Source: an uncultured Actinomycetes bacterium
GTDB taxonomy: Bacteria > Actinomycetota > Thermoleophilia > Solirubrobacterales > Thermoleophilaceae
Reading direction: 5' to 3'
Assembly: GCA_946481495.1 (NCBI GenBank)
Contig: CAMLNW010000119.1
Span: 1 to 8,237 of the forward strand
DNA length: 8,237 nucleotides
In this document: positions 1 through 8,237 of the stretch, in pieces
How the letters are laid out: the number at the start of each line of letters is the position of its first letter
Position numbering within the stretch: position 1 is the first letter of the stretch
Notes under the pieces: model-generated
The model's input: the letters and a program-made list of their open reading frames with translations, nothing else
What the model was told of the DNA's origin: nothing
Database searches by the model: none
Program-made: the position numbers and the translations under genes

Positions 1-825
1 CCGGTGCTGGAGGCCATCAATCCGCGCGACAAGGCGCCGATCCACGCGGTCTACCTGGGCAAGCCCGGACGCCTGCCGGCGCGGGTGCGGGCGCTCTGCG
101 CACCGCACAGCGGCGTGGGGGCGGACGGCGTGCTGTTGCTCGACCAGCCGACCGCGGACGGCTTCGTCGCGTCGCTGCGGATCTTCAACCCGGACGGCTC
201 CGAAGCCGAGCTATCGGGCAACGGCGTCCGCGAGGCGGTGATGTACCTACGCCGCTCCGGCTGGACCGAGCACGACAGCTTCGGAATCCAGACCGCCGCC
301 GGCGAGATCCGGCCGCGGATCACCGGGCCGACGACCTGCACCGTCGACATGGGGCGGGCAAGGCTGACGTCGAACAGCTACGACGGCCGCGGCACGCTGA
401 CCGCCAACGGCCGCGACTACGACTTCCAATTCGTCTCGATCGGCAACCCGCAGTGCGCGATCGAAGTGCCGGAGGGGTTGGAGGCCCTCGACCTGCCGGC
501 GATCGGGCCGGCGATCGAGCATCACGAGCTGTTTCCCAATCGGACCAACGTCTCGTTCTGGCGGCGCGAGTCCGACAGCTCGATCCGGGCGCGGATCTTC
601 GAGCGTGGTGTCGGCGAGACGATGTCGTCGGGGACCGGCGCGACGGGGGCGGCCGTTGCGGCCGTGCTGCGCGGCCTCGACAGCCCCGTGACCGTCCATC
701 TCGACGGCGGCGACCTCGAGGTCGAGGTGGGGGAGGATCTGCACGTCAACTTGACCGGCTGGGCAGTACCCGTCTACGCGGGTGAGCTGAGCCCTGAATT
801 CCTGGAGGCATTGAGAGAGGCATGA
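1..825 (+). CDS. dapF: Diaminopimelate epimerase, 5'-partial, Ser/Ser active site
   Basis: DapF interconverts L,L- and meso-diaminopimelate in the cytoplasm, supplying lysine and peptidoglycan precursors. The frame is open from the first base, and the usual N-terminal GxGNDF stretch (about a dozen residues) is missing, so the true start lies upstream; the GTG at 4 is only the first start codon inside the window. Counting from that GTG, family motifs are HSGVGADG (35-42), FNPDGSE (61-67), SGNG (71-74), IGNPQ (146-150), NRTNVSFW (179-186) and FERGVGET (199-206), then SSGTGA (208-213). The substrate-binding Asn, Glu-Arg and Gly-Thr positions of the family are kept. Both positions normally held by the catalytic cysteines are serine here: Ser71 (codon 214-216) and Ser209 (codon 628-630). 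The fold and substrate site argue for a real DapF or a close relative; catalysis by Ser/Ser is unproven. It overlaps dapL by ATGA. Confidence 0.9.
   Translation, partial: PVLEAINPRDKAPIHAVYLGKPGRLPARVRALCAPHSGVGADGVLLLDQPTADGFVASLRIFNPDGSEAELSGNGVREAVMYLRRSGWTEHDSFGIQTAAGEIRPRITGPTTCTVDMGRARLTSNSYDGRGTLTANGRDYDFQFVSIGNPQCAIEVPEGLEALDLPAIGPAIEHHELFPNRTNVSFWRRESDSSIRARIFERGVGETMSSGTGATGAAVAAVLRGLDSPVTVHLDGGDLEVEVGEDLHVNLTGWAVPVYAGELSPEFLEALREA
804..820 (+). promoter_or_regulatory. Ribosome-binding region for dapL inside the end of dapF
   Basis: GGAGG at 804-808 lies 13 bases before the dapL ATG (822), and a second purine run, GAGAGG (815-820), lies one base before it. Neither has ideal spacing. 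With the ATGA overlap of stop and start, translational coupling from dapF is the likely way dapL is translated (inference). Confidence 0.45.
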
Positions 826-1988
826 AGACGAGCGCGCGGCTGGACCGCCTGCCCCCGTATCTGTTCGCCGAGCTGGAGCGCAAGATCGCCGACAAGAAGG
901 CGGCCGGCATCGACGTAATCAGCCTCGGCATTGGCGACCCGGATACGCCGACGCCGGCGCTGGTCGTCGACGCGCTCGCGACGGCGGCCGCCGACCCGGG
1001 CACTCATCAGTACCCGTCGAACCGTGGCCGCGCTGAGTATCGGCAAGCGATCGCCGACTTCTACGCGCGCCGCTTCGGCGTGACGCTCGACCCGGAGACC
1101 GAGATCATCCCGGCGCTCGGCGCTAAGGAGTGCGTCTTCAACCTCAACCTCGCCTTCCTCGACCCGGGCAGCGTCGCACTGGCGGCCGATCCCGGCTACC
1201 CGGTCTACACCGGCGGTCCGCTGATCGCCGGCGCCGAGAGCGTGCTGATGCCGCTGGTGCCGGAGCTCGGCTTCGTCCCAGACCTCGACGCGATCCCGTT
1301 CGAGGCGCGCGAGGCGGCGCGGCTGATGTACCTCAACTACCCGAACAACCCGACCGGCGCCGTGGCTCCGGAGGGCTTCTTCGAGCAGGTCGTCGAGTTC
1401 GCCCGTACTCACGACATCCTCGTCGTCCACGACGCCTCCTACACCGAGACGACGTTCGACGGCTACATCGCACCGAGCTTCCTCGAGACGCCGGGCGCCA
1501 AGGATGTTGGCGTCGAGATCTTCTCGCTGTCGAAGGGCTACAACATGACGGGCTGGCGAACGGCGGCGATCGTCGGCAACGCCGAGGCTGTCGCGGCCTA
1601 CTGGAAGCTTAAGACGAACATCGACTCGGGCATGTTCGAGGCGATCCAGCTCGCCGCCGTCGAGGCGCTGTCGGAGCAGGGCGACCAGATCGCGCGCGAC
1701 ATGAGCGCCGTCTACGCCCGCCGCCGCGACCTCGTCGTCGACGCGCTGCGCGCGATCGGCGTCGACGTCCGCTCGCCGCAGGGCACGATCTACGTCTGGG
1801 CGCCGGTCCCCGAGGGCCACACGTCGGCCTCCTACTGCGAGCTCGTGCTCGAGGAATCCGCTGTCGTCGTATCGCCCGGAGGCGCCTACGGCCCCAACGG
1901 CGAGGGCTTCTTCCGCATTTCGCTGACGGTGCCCGACGAGCGCCTCGCCGAGGCGATGGAGCGTCTGCGCGCGAGCCTGGGGGGCTGA
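822..1988 (+). CDS. dapL: LL-diaminopimelate aminotransferase
   Basis: This PLP enzyme (388 aa, the usual length) makes L,L-diaminopimelate directly from tetrahydrodipicolinate and glutamate, bypassing the succinylase or acetylase branches. It is a fold-type I aminotransferase. LGIGDPDTPTP (35-45) is the N-terminal substrate loop. YPSNRGRAEYRQAIADFY (64-81) and ADPGYPVY (122-129) are typical of DapL. NYPNNPTG (172-179) and HDASY (203-207) contact PLP, SLSKGYNMTGWR (235-246) holds the Schiff-base Lys238, and FFRIS (363-367) supplies the carboxylate-binding Arg365. A Gly follows the lysine (SKGY) where many relatives have Thr. The ATG overlaps the dapF stop (ATGA), and DapL's product is DapF's substrate, so the pair forms a pathway operon. 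A general aspartate or alanine aminotransferase is less likely given the DapL-like motifs and the neighbour. Confidence 0.92.
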   Translation: MKTSARLDRLPPYLFAELERKIADKKAAGIDVISLGIGDPDTPTPALVVDALATAAADPGTHQYPSNRGRAEYRQAIADFYARRFGVTLDPETEIIPALGAKECVFNLNLAFLDPGSVALAADPGYPVYTGGPLIAGAESVLMPLVPELGFVPDLDAIPFEAREAARLMYLNYPNNPTGAVAPEGFFEQVVEFARTHDILVVHDASYTETTFDGYIAPSFLETPGAKDVGVEIFSLSKGYNMTGWRTAAIVGNAEAVAAYWKLKTNIDSGMFEAIQLAAVEALSEQGDQIARDMSAVYARRRDLVVDALRAIGVDVRSPQGTIYVWAPVPEGHTSASYCELVLEESAVVVSPGGAYGPNGEGFFRISLTVPDERLAEAMERLRASLGG

Positions 1989-2014
1989 CCGCGGGCGACC
2001 GCGGTCGGGGTCGC
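1988..2014 (+). other. Two mutually exclusive small hairpins between dapL and the ZIP gene
   Basis: ACCGCGG (1988-1994) pairs with CCGCGGT (1999-2005) around a GCGA tetraloop, starting at the last base of the dapL stop. Alternatively GCGACC (1995-2000) pairs with GGTCGC (2009-2014), ending four bases before the next ATG. The two cannot form together. No T-run follows, so this is not a classical terminator. Short GC-rich stems arise by chance in such DNA. Confidence 0.3.
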
Positions 2015-2018
2015 GAGG

Positions 2019-2694
2019 ATGATCGAGGCGCTCGCCTGGGGCTCGCTGGCGGCGGCGTCGCTCGTCATCGGCGCGCTGCTCACCTTCGCGCGCGACTGGG
2101 ACGATCGGCGCCGGCGCGCTGATCAGCGCGGTCAGCTTCGAGCTGGCCGAGGAGGGACTGGCGCTCGGAAGCGGGGCGTCGGTCGGCATCGGCCTCGCCA
2201 CCGGCGCACTGACTTACTACACGCTCGACAGCCTGCTCGACCGGGCATCCGGATCGTCGGGCGCCGGCAACGGCCTGGCACTGGGCGCCTTCCTCGACGG
2301 GATCCCCGAGCAGCTGGTGCTCGGCATCGGGATCGCGGCGGGCGGGTCGGTCGGCGTCGGGCTGGTCGTCGCAATCTTCGTCTCGAACCTGCCGGAGGCG
2401 ATCGGTTCGGCGACTGCGATGCACGAAGGCGGTCGCCCACGGCGCAGCGTGCTGGGCATCTGGCTCGCCATCGCGGGCGTCTGCACGCTGGCCTCGGTGG
2501 CGGGCTATGGGCTCGCGTCGGTTGCGTCGAACGAGCTCCAGGCGGCGATCGACGGCTTTGCCGCCGGTGCGCTGCTGACGATGCTGATCGATTCGATGAT
2601 TCCCGAGGCGGCGCGCAAGGGCGGCCGTGTGGCGGGTTTGGTCACGACGTTCGGCTTCGCCGTCGCGACCGGGCTGTCGACGTTCGCCGCCTGA
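2019..2694 (+). pseudogene. ZIP-superfamily metal transporter, frameshifted
   Basis: The reading starts at ATG 2019 with a hydrophobic helix (IEALAWGSLAAASLVIGALL) and keeps that frame to about 2085-2100. The homologous reading then continues in another frame from about 2101 (TIGAGALISAVSFELAEEG) to TGA 2692-2694. This second part has the family's paired helix motifs LDGIPE (2293-2310) and SNLPEA (2383-2400), in place of the His-containing motifs of classical ZIP zinc transporters, and ends with three more hydrophobic segments. As I recall relatives, about ten residues at the start of helix 2 are also missing at the junction, which suggests a small deletion rather than a single miscalled base. 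The second frame has a TGA at 2020-2022 and no usable start before GTG 2317, so no intact protein can be read. If intact, it would be an inner-membrane divalent-metal transporter. It lies 30 bp after dapL, apparently in the same transcript. Confidence 0.75.
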
Positions 2695-2714
2695 GCCCCG
2701 AGCGTCAGTCGGCG
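2685..2714. terminator. Hairpin spanning two convergent stop codons
   Basis: CGCCG-C-CTGA (2685-2694) pairs with TCAG-T-CGGCG (2705-2714): nine pairs and one mismatch around a 10-base loop. The stem contains the TGA of the ZIP gene on one side and the TGA of the minus-strand SDR gene on the other. The symmetry suits a bidirectional transcription end, but no T-tract is present on either strand. Confidence 0.4.
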
Positions 2715-3658
2715 GCGGCGAGCGTCTCGCGCAAGCCGGTGTCGAGATCACGCGGGGCGAAGCCGAGCTCGACGATGGCCCAGTAGGTGACGCCGTCAGA
2801 GCTGTCGATCAGCTCGCGGATGTTCGGCGGGAAGCCGAGTAGCGGGCCGACGACGGAACCGAAAGGGGCGGAGGCCTTGAGGATGAAGCCGGGCATCGTG
2901 AAGCGCGGTGGCTTGCGGCCGGCGATCGAGGCGACGCGGTCGATCAGCTCGCCGATCGTCGACTGCTCCGCGGAGAGGACGTAGGACTCGCCGACCGCGC
3001 CCTTGTCGAGCGCGAGGACGATGCCGGCGGCGATGTCCTCGACGTGGCAGAACATGAAGCCGGCCTCGGGGAACATCTTCGCCGGCAGCTTGCCGGTGCG
3101 CGCCTGCTCGATCATGTTGCCGACCTCGGAGTGGTCGTCGGGTCCGTAGACGCCGCCCGGCTGGACGATCACGATCGGCGCTCCACCGGCGATCCGGTCC
3201 TCGGCCAGCTCGTGGGCGAGCGTCTTGGTGCGCTCGTACTCGCTCGGGAACTCGCTGTCGCGGCGGAAGCCCTCCTCGACGACCTTGCCGTGGGTGTCGC
3301 CGAAGATCGCGCACGTCGATACGTAGACGACCTTCGAGACGCCGGCTGAGACCGCCGCGTCGAGCACGCGCTCGGTGCCGGCGACGTTGGACTCGAACAT
3401 CGCCGGGAACTCCGACTTCGGGATGCCGACCTTGTAGACCGCTCCGGCGTGGATCGCCGCCTCAGCGCCCGCCATGCCCTTGGCGATCGCCGCGTCGTCG
3501 GACAGGTCGCCCTCGACGAGCTCGCAGCCGAGCTCGCGCAGCGCGGTCGCCTTCTCCGGCGAGCGCACCAACGCCACGACGTCGTCGCCACGGGCTCGCA
3601 GCTGGCGCACGACATGGCCACCGATGAACCCCGTTCCGCCCGTCACAAAGATCTTCAT
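2705..3658 (-). CDS. NAD(P)-dependent epimerase/dehydratase (extended SDR)
   Basis: This 317-aa cytosolic oxidoreductase of the extended short-chain dehydrogenase family has an N-terminal Rossmann motif TGGTGFIGG (6-14), GDLSD (50-54) after the adenine-binding strand, and the catalytic set Ser114 (VYVSTCAIFG), Tyr141 and Lys145 (YERTK). The C-terminal half, from about residue 165 (QPGGVYGPDD), holds the substrate-binding lobe. The sequence resembles dihydroflavonol-reductase-like and hopanoid-associated (HpnA-type) sugar epimerases; the substrate cannot be read from the sequence. It is convergent with the ZIP gene (10 bp between stops) and divergent from hflX (36 bp), so it is probably a single-gene unit. 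Start at ATG 3658-3656, which gives the Rossmann motif its usual position near the N-terminus. Confidence 0.88.
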   Translation of the reverse strand: MKIFVTGGTGFIGGHVVRQLRARGDDVVALVRSPEKATALRELGCELVEGDLSDDAAIAKGMAGAEAAIHAGAVYKVGIPKSEFPAMFESNVAGTERVLDAAVSAGVSKVVYVSTCAIFGDTHGKVVEEGFRRDSEFPSEYERTKTLAHELAEDRIAGGAPIVIVQPGGVYGPDDHSEVGNMIEQARTGKLPAKMFPEAGFMFCHVEDIAAGIVLALDKGAVGESYVLSAEQSTIGELIDRVASIAGRKPPRFTMPGFILKASAPFGSVVGPLLGFPPNIRELIDSSDGVTYWAIVELGFAPRDLDTGLRETLAAAD

Positions 3659-3694
3659 CCAGCGATCCTAACCACCGCCTAGACTGGTCGATGG
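3659..3694. promoter_or_regulatory. Compact divergent promoter region, possibly leaderless on both sides
   Basis: Only 36 bp separate the SDR and hflX start codons. On the plus strand TAGACT (3680-3685) fits a TANNNT -10 box, 5 and 9 bases before the two in-register ATG options (3691, 3695). On the minus strand TAGGAT (3670-3665) fits a -10 box 6 bases before the SDR ATG, although its AGGA could equally be a Shine-Dalgarno sequence. No Shine-Dalgarno is visible before hflX. Clear -35 boxes are lacking, as is common in actinobacteria. Confidence 0.4.
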
Positions 3695-5020
3695 ATGGAT
3701 CGAGGACGCAACGGACGCACGGGCCAGAGCCGCTACGGCGAGGTCCAGCGAACGCCACGTGCTCGCCAGCGTGCGCTCTGCATCGCCGCCGGGCCGGAGG
3801 AGGCCGATCTCGGCGAGCTGCGCGAGCTGCTGCGCACCGCCGGCGCCGCCGTCGTCGGGGAGATGACGCAGAAGCGTCCCGAGCCCGATCCCGACCGCTA
3901 CTTCGGCAAGGGCAAGCTCGCGGAGCTCAAGCAGGCCGTCAAGGACGCCGACGCCAACCTCGTCGCCTGCGACGACGAGCTGCTGCCGCGCCAGGAGCGC
4001 AACCTCGAGCAGGCCGTCGGCGTGCCGGTGATCGACCGCACGGCGATCATCCTCGACATCTTCGCCGACCACGCACACAGCGCCGAGGGCAAGCTTCAGG
4101 TCGAGCTCGCGCAGCTCGAATACAACCTGGCGCGGATGCGCGGGCTGTGGACCCACCTCGAGCGCCTCGGCGGCGGAATCGGCACAAGGGGTCCGGGCGA
4201 GAGCCAGATCGAGACCGACCGCCGCCTGGCGCGCGACCGCATCTCGGCGCTGCGCCGCCGGCTCGTCCACGCCGGCGGGACCCGCCAGGTGATGCGCCGC
4301 GAGCGCGACCGTGCGGCGCTACCGACCGTCGCACTCGCCGGCTACACCAACGCCGGCAAGTCGACGCTGCTCAATGCGCTGACCGGCGCCGAGGTGGGCG
4401 TCCGTGACCGGCTCTTCCACACACTCGACCCGACGACGCGCTCATTCGAGATCTCAGGCCGCGACTACCTGCTGACCGACACCGTCGGCTTCATCCGCAA
4501 GCTGCCGCATCAGCTCGTCGACGCCTTCGGCGCGACGCTGCAGGAGGCGCTCGAGGCCGACCTGCTGCTCCACGTCGCCGATGCGTCAGCGCCGGAGGAG
4601 GAGCTCGCCGAGATGATCGAGGCCGTCGAGGACGTGCTCGGCGAGATCGGGGCGGGTGAGCGGCCGCGGCTGTTCGCGCTGAACAAGGTCGACCTGCTCG
4701 ACGAGGAGCGCCGCCGTGAGCTGAGCTTCCGCTTTCCGCAGGCGGTGCAGGTGTCGGCCGAGACGGGGGAGGGGCTCGAGGCGCTGCGCCAGGCGATCGA
4801 GGCGCGCTTCCTCGCCAGCCTGCGGCCGATGGACCTGCTCGTGCCATACGCCGAGGGTGGGCGGCTGTCGGAGCTGCACGACCTCGCGGGGGAGATGGAG
4901 CGCGAGGACACCGCCGAGGGCGTGCGCGTGCGGGCGCGGGTGCCGGTCAGCGCGGCGTCGCGCTTCGAGCGCTTCGAATCCAACGGCGCCGGTCTGGCTT
5001 CCTCGAACGGGGCCGGATGA
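3695..5020 (+). CDS. hflX: GTPase HflX
   Basis: HflX is a ribosome-associated GTPase that binds the 50S subunit and, in studied bacteria, splits stalled or heat-damaged 70S ribosomes. At 441 aa it is of normal length. The N-terminal HflX domain (about 25-200) ends in the glycine-rich segment [19 protein letters not shown] (159-177), preceded by [20 protein letters not shown] (114-133). The GTPase domain follows: G1 GYTNAGKST (216-224), G2 Thr in the HTLDPTT segment (242-248), G3 DTVGFI (262-267), G4 NKVD (330-333), G5 SAETGEG (354-360). A short Ser/Gly/Asn tail ends the protein. ATG 3695 is chosen; the ATG at 3691 opens a different frame without HflX motifs. The stop overlaps the dut start (ATGA), so the two are co-transcribed. 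Confidence 0.95.
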   Translation: MDRGRNGRTGQSRYGEVQRTPRARQRALCIAAGPEEADLGELRELLRTAGAAVVGEMTQKRPEPDPDRYFGKGKLAELKQAVKDADANLVACDDELLPRQERNLEQAVGVPVIDRTAIILDIFADHAHSAEGKLQVELAQLEYNLARMRGLWTHLERLGGGIGTRGPGESQIETDRRLARDRISALRRRLVHAGGTRQVMRRERDRAALPTVALAGYTNAGKSTLLNALTGAEVGVRDRLFHTLDPTTRSFEISGRDYLLTDTVGFIRKLPHQLVDAFGATLQEALEADLLLHVADASAPEEELAEMIEAVEDVLGEIGAGERPRLFALNKVDLLDEERRRELSFRFPQAVQVSAETGEGLEALRQAIEARFLASLRPMDLLVPYAEGGRLSELHDLAGEMEREDTAEGVRVRARVPVSAASRFERFESNGAGLASSNGAG

Positions 5021-5413
5021 GGCTGCGCTTCGCGCGGCTGGACGACAACGCCGCCGCCCCGACCCGCGCCCACGACGACGACGCCGGCTACGACCTGCGC
5101 GCATCGGAGACGGCGTCGCTGCCGCCGGGAGGGCGCGCCAGCATCGGGACGGGGGTCGCCGTCGCGATCCCCGAGGGCCATGCGGGCCTGGTCCTGCCGC
5201 GCTCGGGTCTCGCCGCCCGCCACGGCATATCGCTCGTCAACGCGCCCGGCCTGATCGACGCCGGCTATCGCGGCGAGGTCCGCGTCCTGCTGCTCAACAC
5301 CGACCGCGAAGCGGCCTTCGACGTCGCGCCCGGGGATCGGATCGCCCAGCTGGTGATCGTCCGCCACGAAGCTCCAGAGCTGATCGAGGTCGACAGCCTC
5401 GACGAGACCGTGC

Positions 5414-7225
<1,812 letters not shown>

Positions 7226-7231
7226 GGTTCA

Positions 7232-7269
7232 GGGGCGCGCTTCCCGCGGGTCCTGTCTCCGATTTTGGT
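7232..7269 (+). repeat. Left 38-bp perfect inverted-repeat arm
   Basis: It starts GGGGCGCGCTTCCCGCGGGT and ends CTCCGATTTTGGT, and is the exact reverse complement of 7533-7570. The arm contains its own short palindrome, CCCGCGGG. The weaker outward extension GGGTTCA (7225-7231) matches GGGATCG on the other side at five of seven positions. Confidence 0.97.
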
Positions 7270-7372
7270 TCACGTGCTCGTTCCTGCGCCGCGAACGCAA
7301 AATCGTCGCCACCCGCGGAGGCACAACATCGGTCCCTGTACAACGAGATGGAGCGTGGTAGGGAGCGCAATG

Positions 7373-7429
7373 GCCTCGAAGGTCGGAACGCTTCGGGCTA
7401 CACAGCAGAAGCGTCTCGACCTTCGAGGC
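7373..7429. repeat. Central hairpin of the palindrome (22-bp stem, 13-base loop)
   Basis: GCCTCGAAGGTCGGAACGCTTC is reported here by position: the left half is 7373-7394 and the right half is 7408-7429. They are complementary except for two adjacent positions (GA against AG). The loop is GGGCTACACAGCA (7395-7407). The stem shares its centre, 7401, with the outer arms, so it is the tip of the same structure rather than an independent repeat. Confidence 0.9.
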
Positions 7430-7532
7430 TCTCTTGCTCCAAACGCCGCCGAGTGGGTGGTACGGGACTCAGCGTTGGCCGCCGCGGGTGGCGACGCATT
7501 TTGCGTCTGGGGCGGAGCTTGCGAGCACCCAG

Positions 7533-7570
7533 ACCAAAATCGGAGACAGGACCCGCGGGAAGCGCGCCCC
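7533..7570 (-). repeat. Right 38-bp perfect inverted-repeat arm
   Basis: It is the exact reverse complement of 7232-7269. Its outward edge lies 13 bases from the last base of the yceD stop codon. Beyond it CGATCCC (7571-7577) and TA (7578-7579) complete the right end of the element. Confidence 0.97.
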
Positions 7571-7583
7571 CGATCCCTAACGC

Positions 7584-8093
7584 CTAGTCCAGCTTCAGCT
7601 CCGACAGCTTGGCCCAGCGAGGATCTGGCTCGGGGTCGTGGGCGTGGTCGAGGTTCTCGTTGAGGTTGGTGCCGCAAACGGTGCAGAGGCCGCGGCAGTC
7701 GTCGTTGCAGAGGATGCGGGTTGGGAGGGCGAGTGCGAGGGCGTCGCGGGCCCAGGCGCTGAGGTCGACGACGTCGTCCTTGACGTAGGGGGAGCGGAGC
7801 TCGACGGAGTCGCCGGGCTGGTCGACCTCGCGGGCGTCGACGTCGACGCGGGCATTCGCGTCCTCGAGGCAGCGGGTGCAGGGGCCGTGCAGGTCGACGG
7901 CGAAGCGGAGGCGCAGCGCGTGGCCGGAGGTGGTGCGGGTGACGTCGAGGCGGGCGTCGGTGTGGCCGCCGGCGCTGTAGGTCTGGGCGCCGAAGGCGAG
8001 CTCCTCGACGGGAACCTCGAATTCGAGCTGACGCGCCTCGCCGGAGGCAAGCCGCAAGGTTCCTACGTCGAACTCGTCAATTCGCTGGGCCAT
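7584..8093 (-). CDS. yceD: YceD/DUF177 family protein
   Basis: The family is linked to 23S rRNA accumulation in E. coli and plants, and is usually encoded just upstream of rpmF (ribosomal protein L32). The 169-aa product starts MAQRIDEFDVGTLRL, has a first Cys pair in PCTRCLE (Cys72, Cys75), and a second cluster LCNDDCRGLCTVCGTNLN with Cys129, Cys133, Cys137 and Cys140, suggesting metal binding. It ends with the family-like DPRWAKLSELKLD. ATG 8093-8091 is supported by AGGG seven bases upstream. rpmF does not follow: the palindromic element begins five bases after the stop. The upstream coiled-coil gene lies 30 bp away on the same strand, so the two are probably one operon. Confidence 0.9.
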   Translation of the reverse strand: MAQRIDEFDVGTLRLASGEARQLEFEVPVEELAFGAQTYSAGGHTDARLDVTRTTSGHALRLRFAVDLHGPCTRCLEDANARVDVDAREVDQPGDSVELRSPYVKDDVVDLSAWARDALALALPTRILCNDDCRGLCTVCGTNLNENLDHAHDPEPDPRWAKLSELKLD

Positions 8094-8100
8094 GCTTCGA

Positions 8101-8104
8101 CCCT
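8101..8104 (-). promoter_or_regulatory. Ribosome-binding site of yceD
   Basis: Reading the minus strand, AGGG (8104-8101) lies seven bases before the yceD ATG. It is the clearest Shine-Dalgarno sequence in the window and fixes this start. Confidence 0.6.
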
Positions 8105-8123
8105 AGCGAGCACCGCAGCCGGT

Positions 8124-8237
8124 CTAGGAGACCTCGGCCTCCTCGCGGCCTTGGAGGCGGTCGCGGCCGCGCTGGACGGCGGCGGTGAACTTCTCGAGGT
8201 TGATCTCGAGCGTGTTGAGGATCTCGTCGGCGTAGTC
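8124..8237 (-). CDS. C-terminal end of actinobacterial coiled-coil protein (Rv2927c-like), partial
   Basis: The last 37 codons of a minus-strand gene are visible, ending at TAG 8126-8124; the rest lies beyond the window. They read YADEILNTLEINLEKFTAAVQRGRDRLQG followed by an acidic tail (quoted in two parts: YADEILNTLEINLEKF, then TAAVQRGRDRLQG). This matches my memory of the conserved end of a family of about 160-aa helical proteins encoded beside yceD in actinobacteria, often annotated as hypothetical, DivIVA-like or ATP-synthase-b-like. Their exact role is unknown to me. The assignment rests on a short segment and on the yceD neighbour. Spacing to yceD is 30 bp, consistent with an operon. 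Confidence 0.7.
   Translation of the reverse strand, partial: DYADEILNTLEINLEKFTAAVQRGRDRLQGREEAEVS

Noticed and set aside
774..2201. A long open frame (about 475 codons) on the minus strand opposite dapL
   Set aside because: Its translation is Arg/Asp/Val-rich with no family motifs, and it lies entirely opposite well-supported genes. It is the usual antisense open frame of very GC-rich DNA.
3691..4407. The alternative ATG four bases upstream of the hflX start, which opens a 238-codon frame
   Set aside because: That frame gives an Arg-rich product lacking any GTPase motif; the frame from 3695 has every HflX motif.
4510..5367. A minus-strand open frame of 285 codons opposite hflX and dut
   Set aside because: Low-complexity Arg/Ser-rich product; hflX and dut in the other direction carry all family motifs.
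7265..7677. Open frames of about 130 codons on both strands through the palindrome
   Set aside because: They mirror each other because the DNA is palindromic, have no recognisable motifs and run into yceD. No evidence for a gene.

Overview
The window is a very GC-rich bacterial chromosome segment, packed with genes that overlap or sit a few bases apart. The gene content points to a high-GC actinomycete-like organism, possibly a deep-branching one such as the Thermoleophilia: LL-diaminopimelate aminotransferase (DapL) beside DapF, HflX next to dUTPase, and a YceD-family gene beside the actinobacterial coiled-coil protein that usually accompanies it. The phylum is an inference; there is no rRNA or tRNA here to confirm it.

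Left part (1-2694, + strand): the 3' part of dapF (its start lies before the window) overlaps dapL by ATGA. Together they make meso-diaminopimelate, for lysine and peptidoglycan, by the aminotransferase route. A ZIP-superfamily metal transporter gene follows, but its reading frame is broken near 2086-2103. A 10-bp-stem hairpin covers the stop codons where this run meets the next gene.

Middle (2705-5448): a minus-strand extended-SDR epimerase/dehydratase gene stands divergent from hflX with only 36 bp between the start codons. hflX (ribosome-associated GTPase) overlaps dut (dUTPase) by ATGA, and dut overlaps or abuts a gene for a PilB/GspE-type secretion/type IV pilus assembly ATPase (to 7225).

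Right part (7226-8237): between the convergent pilB-like gene and a minus-strand yceD (DUF177) gene lies a non-coding stretch of about 355 bp that is almost entirely one long imperfect palindrome centred at 7401. It has 38-bp perfect outer arms, a 22-bp near-perfect apex and a TA dinucleotide at each end at equal distance from the centre. It looks like a MITE-type element and is the least ordinary thing in the window. Upstream of yceD is the C-terminal end of a coiled-coil protein that runs off the window.

Most genes are housekeeping. The points that deserve attention are the palindromic element and the TAG stop it may supply to pilB, a DapF in which both catalytic cysteines are serines while the other recognisable substrate-binding residues are kept, the broken ZIP gene, and the absence of the expected partners next to pilB (pilT/pilC) and yceD (rpmF). 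I found no CRISPR array, RNA gene or recognisable defence system.
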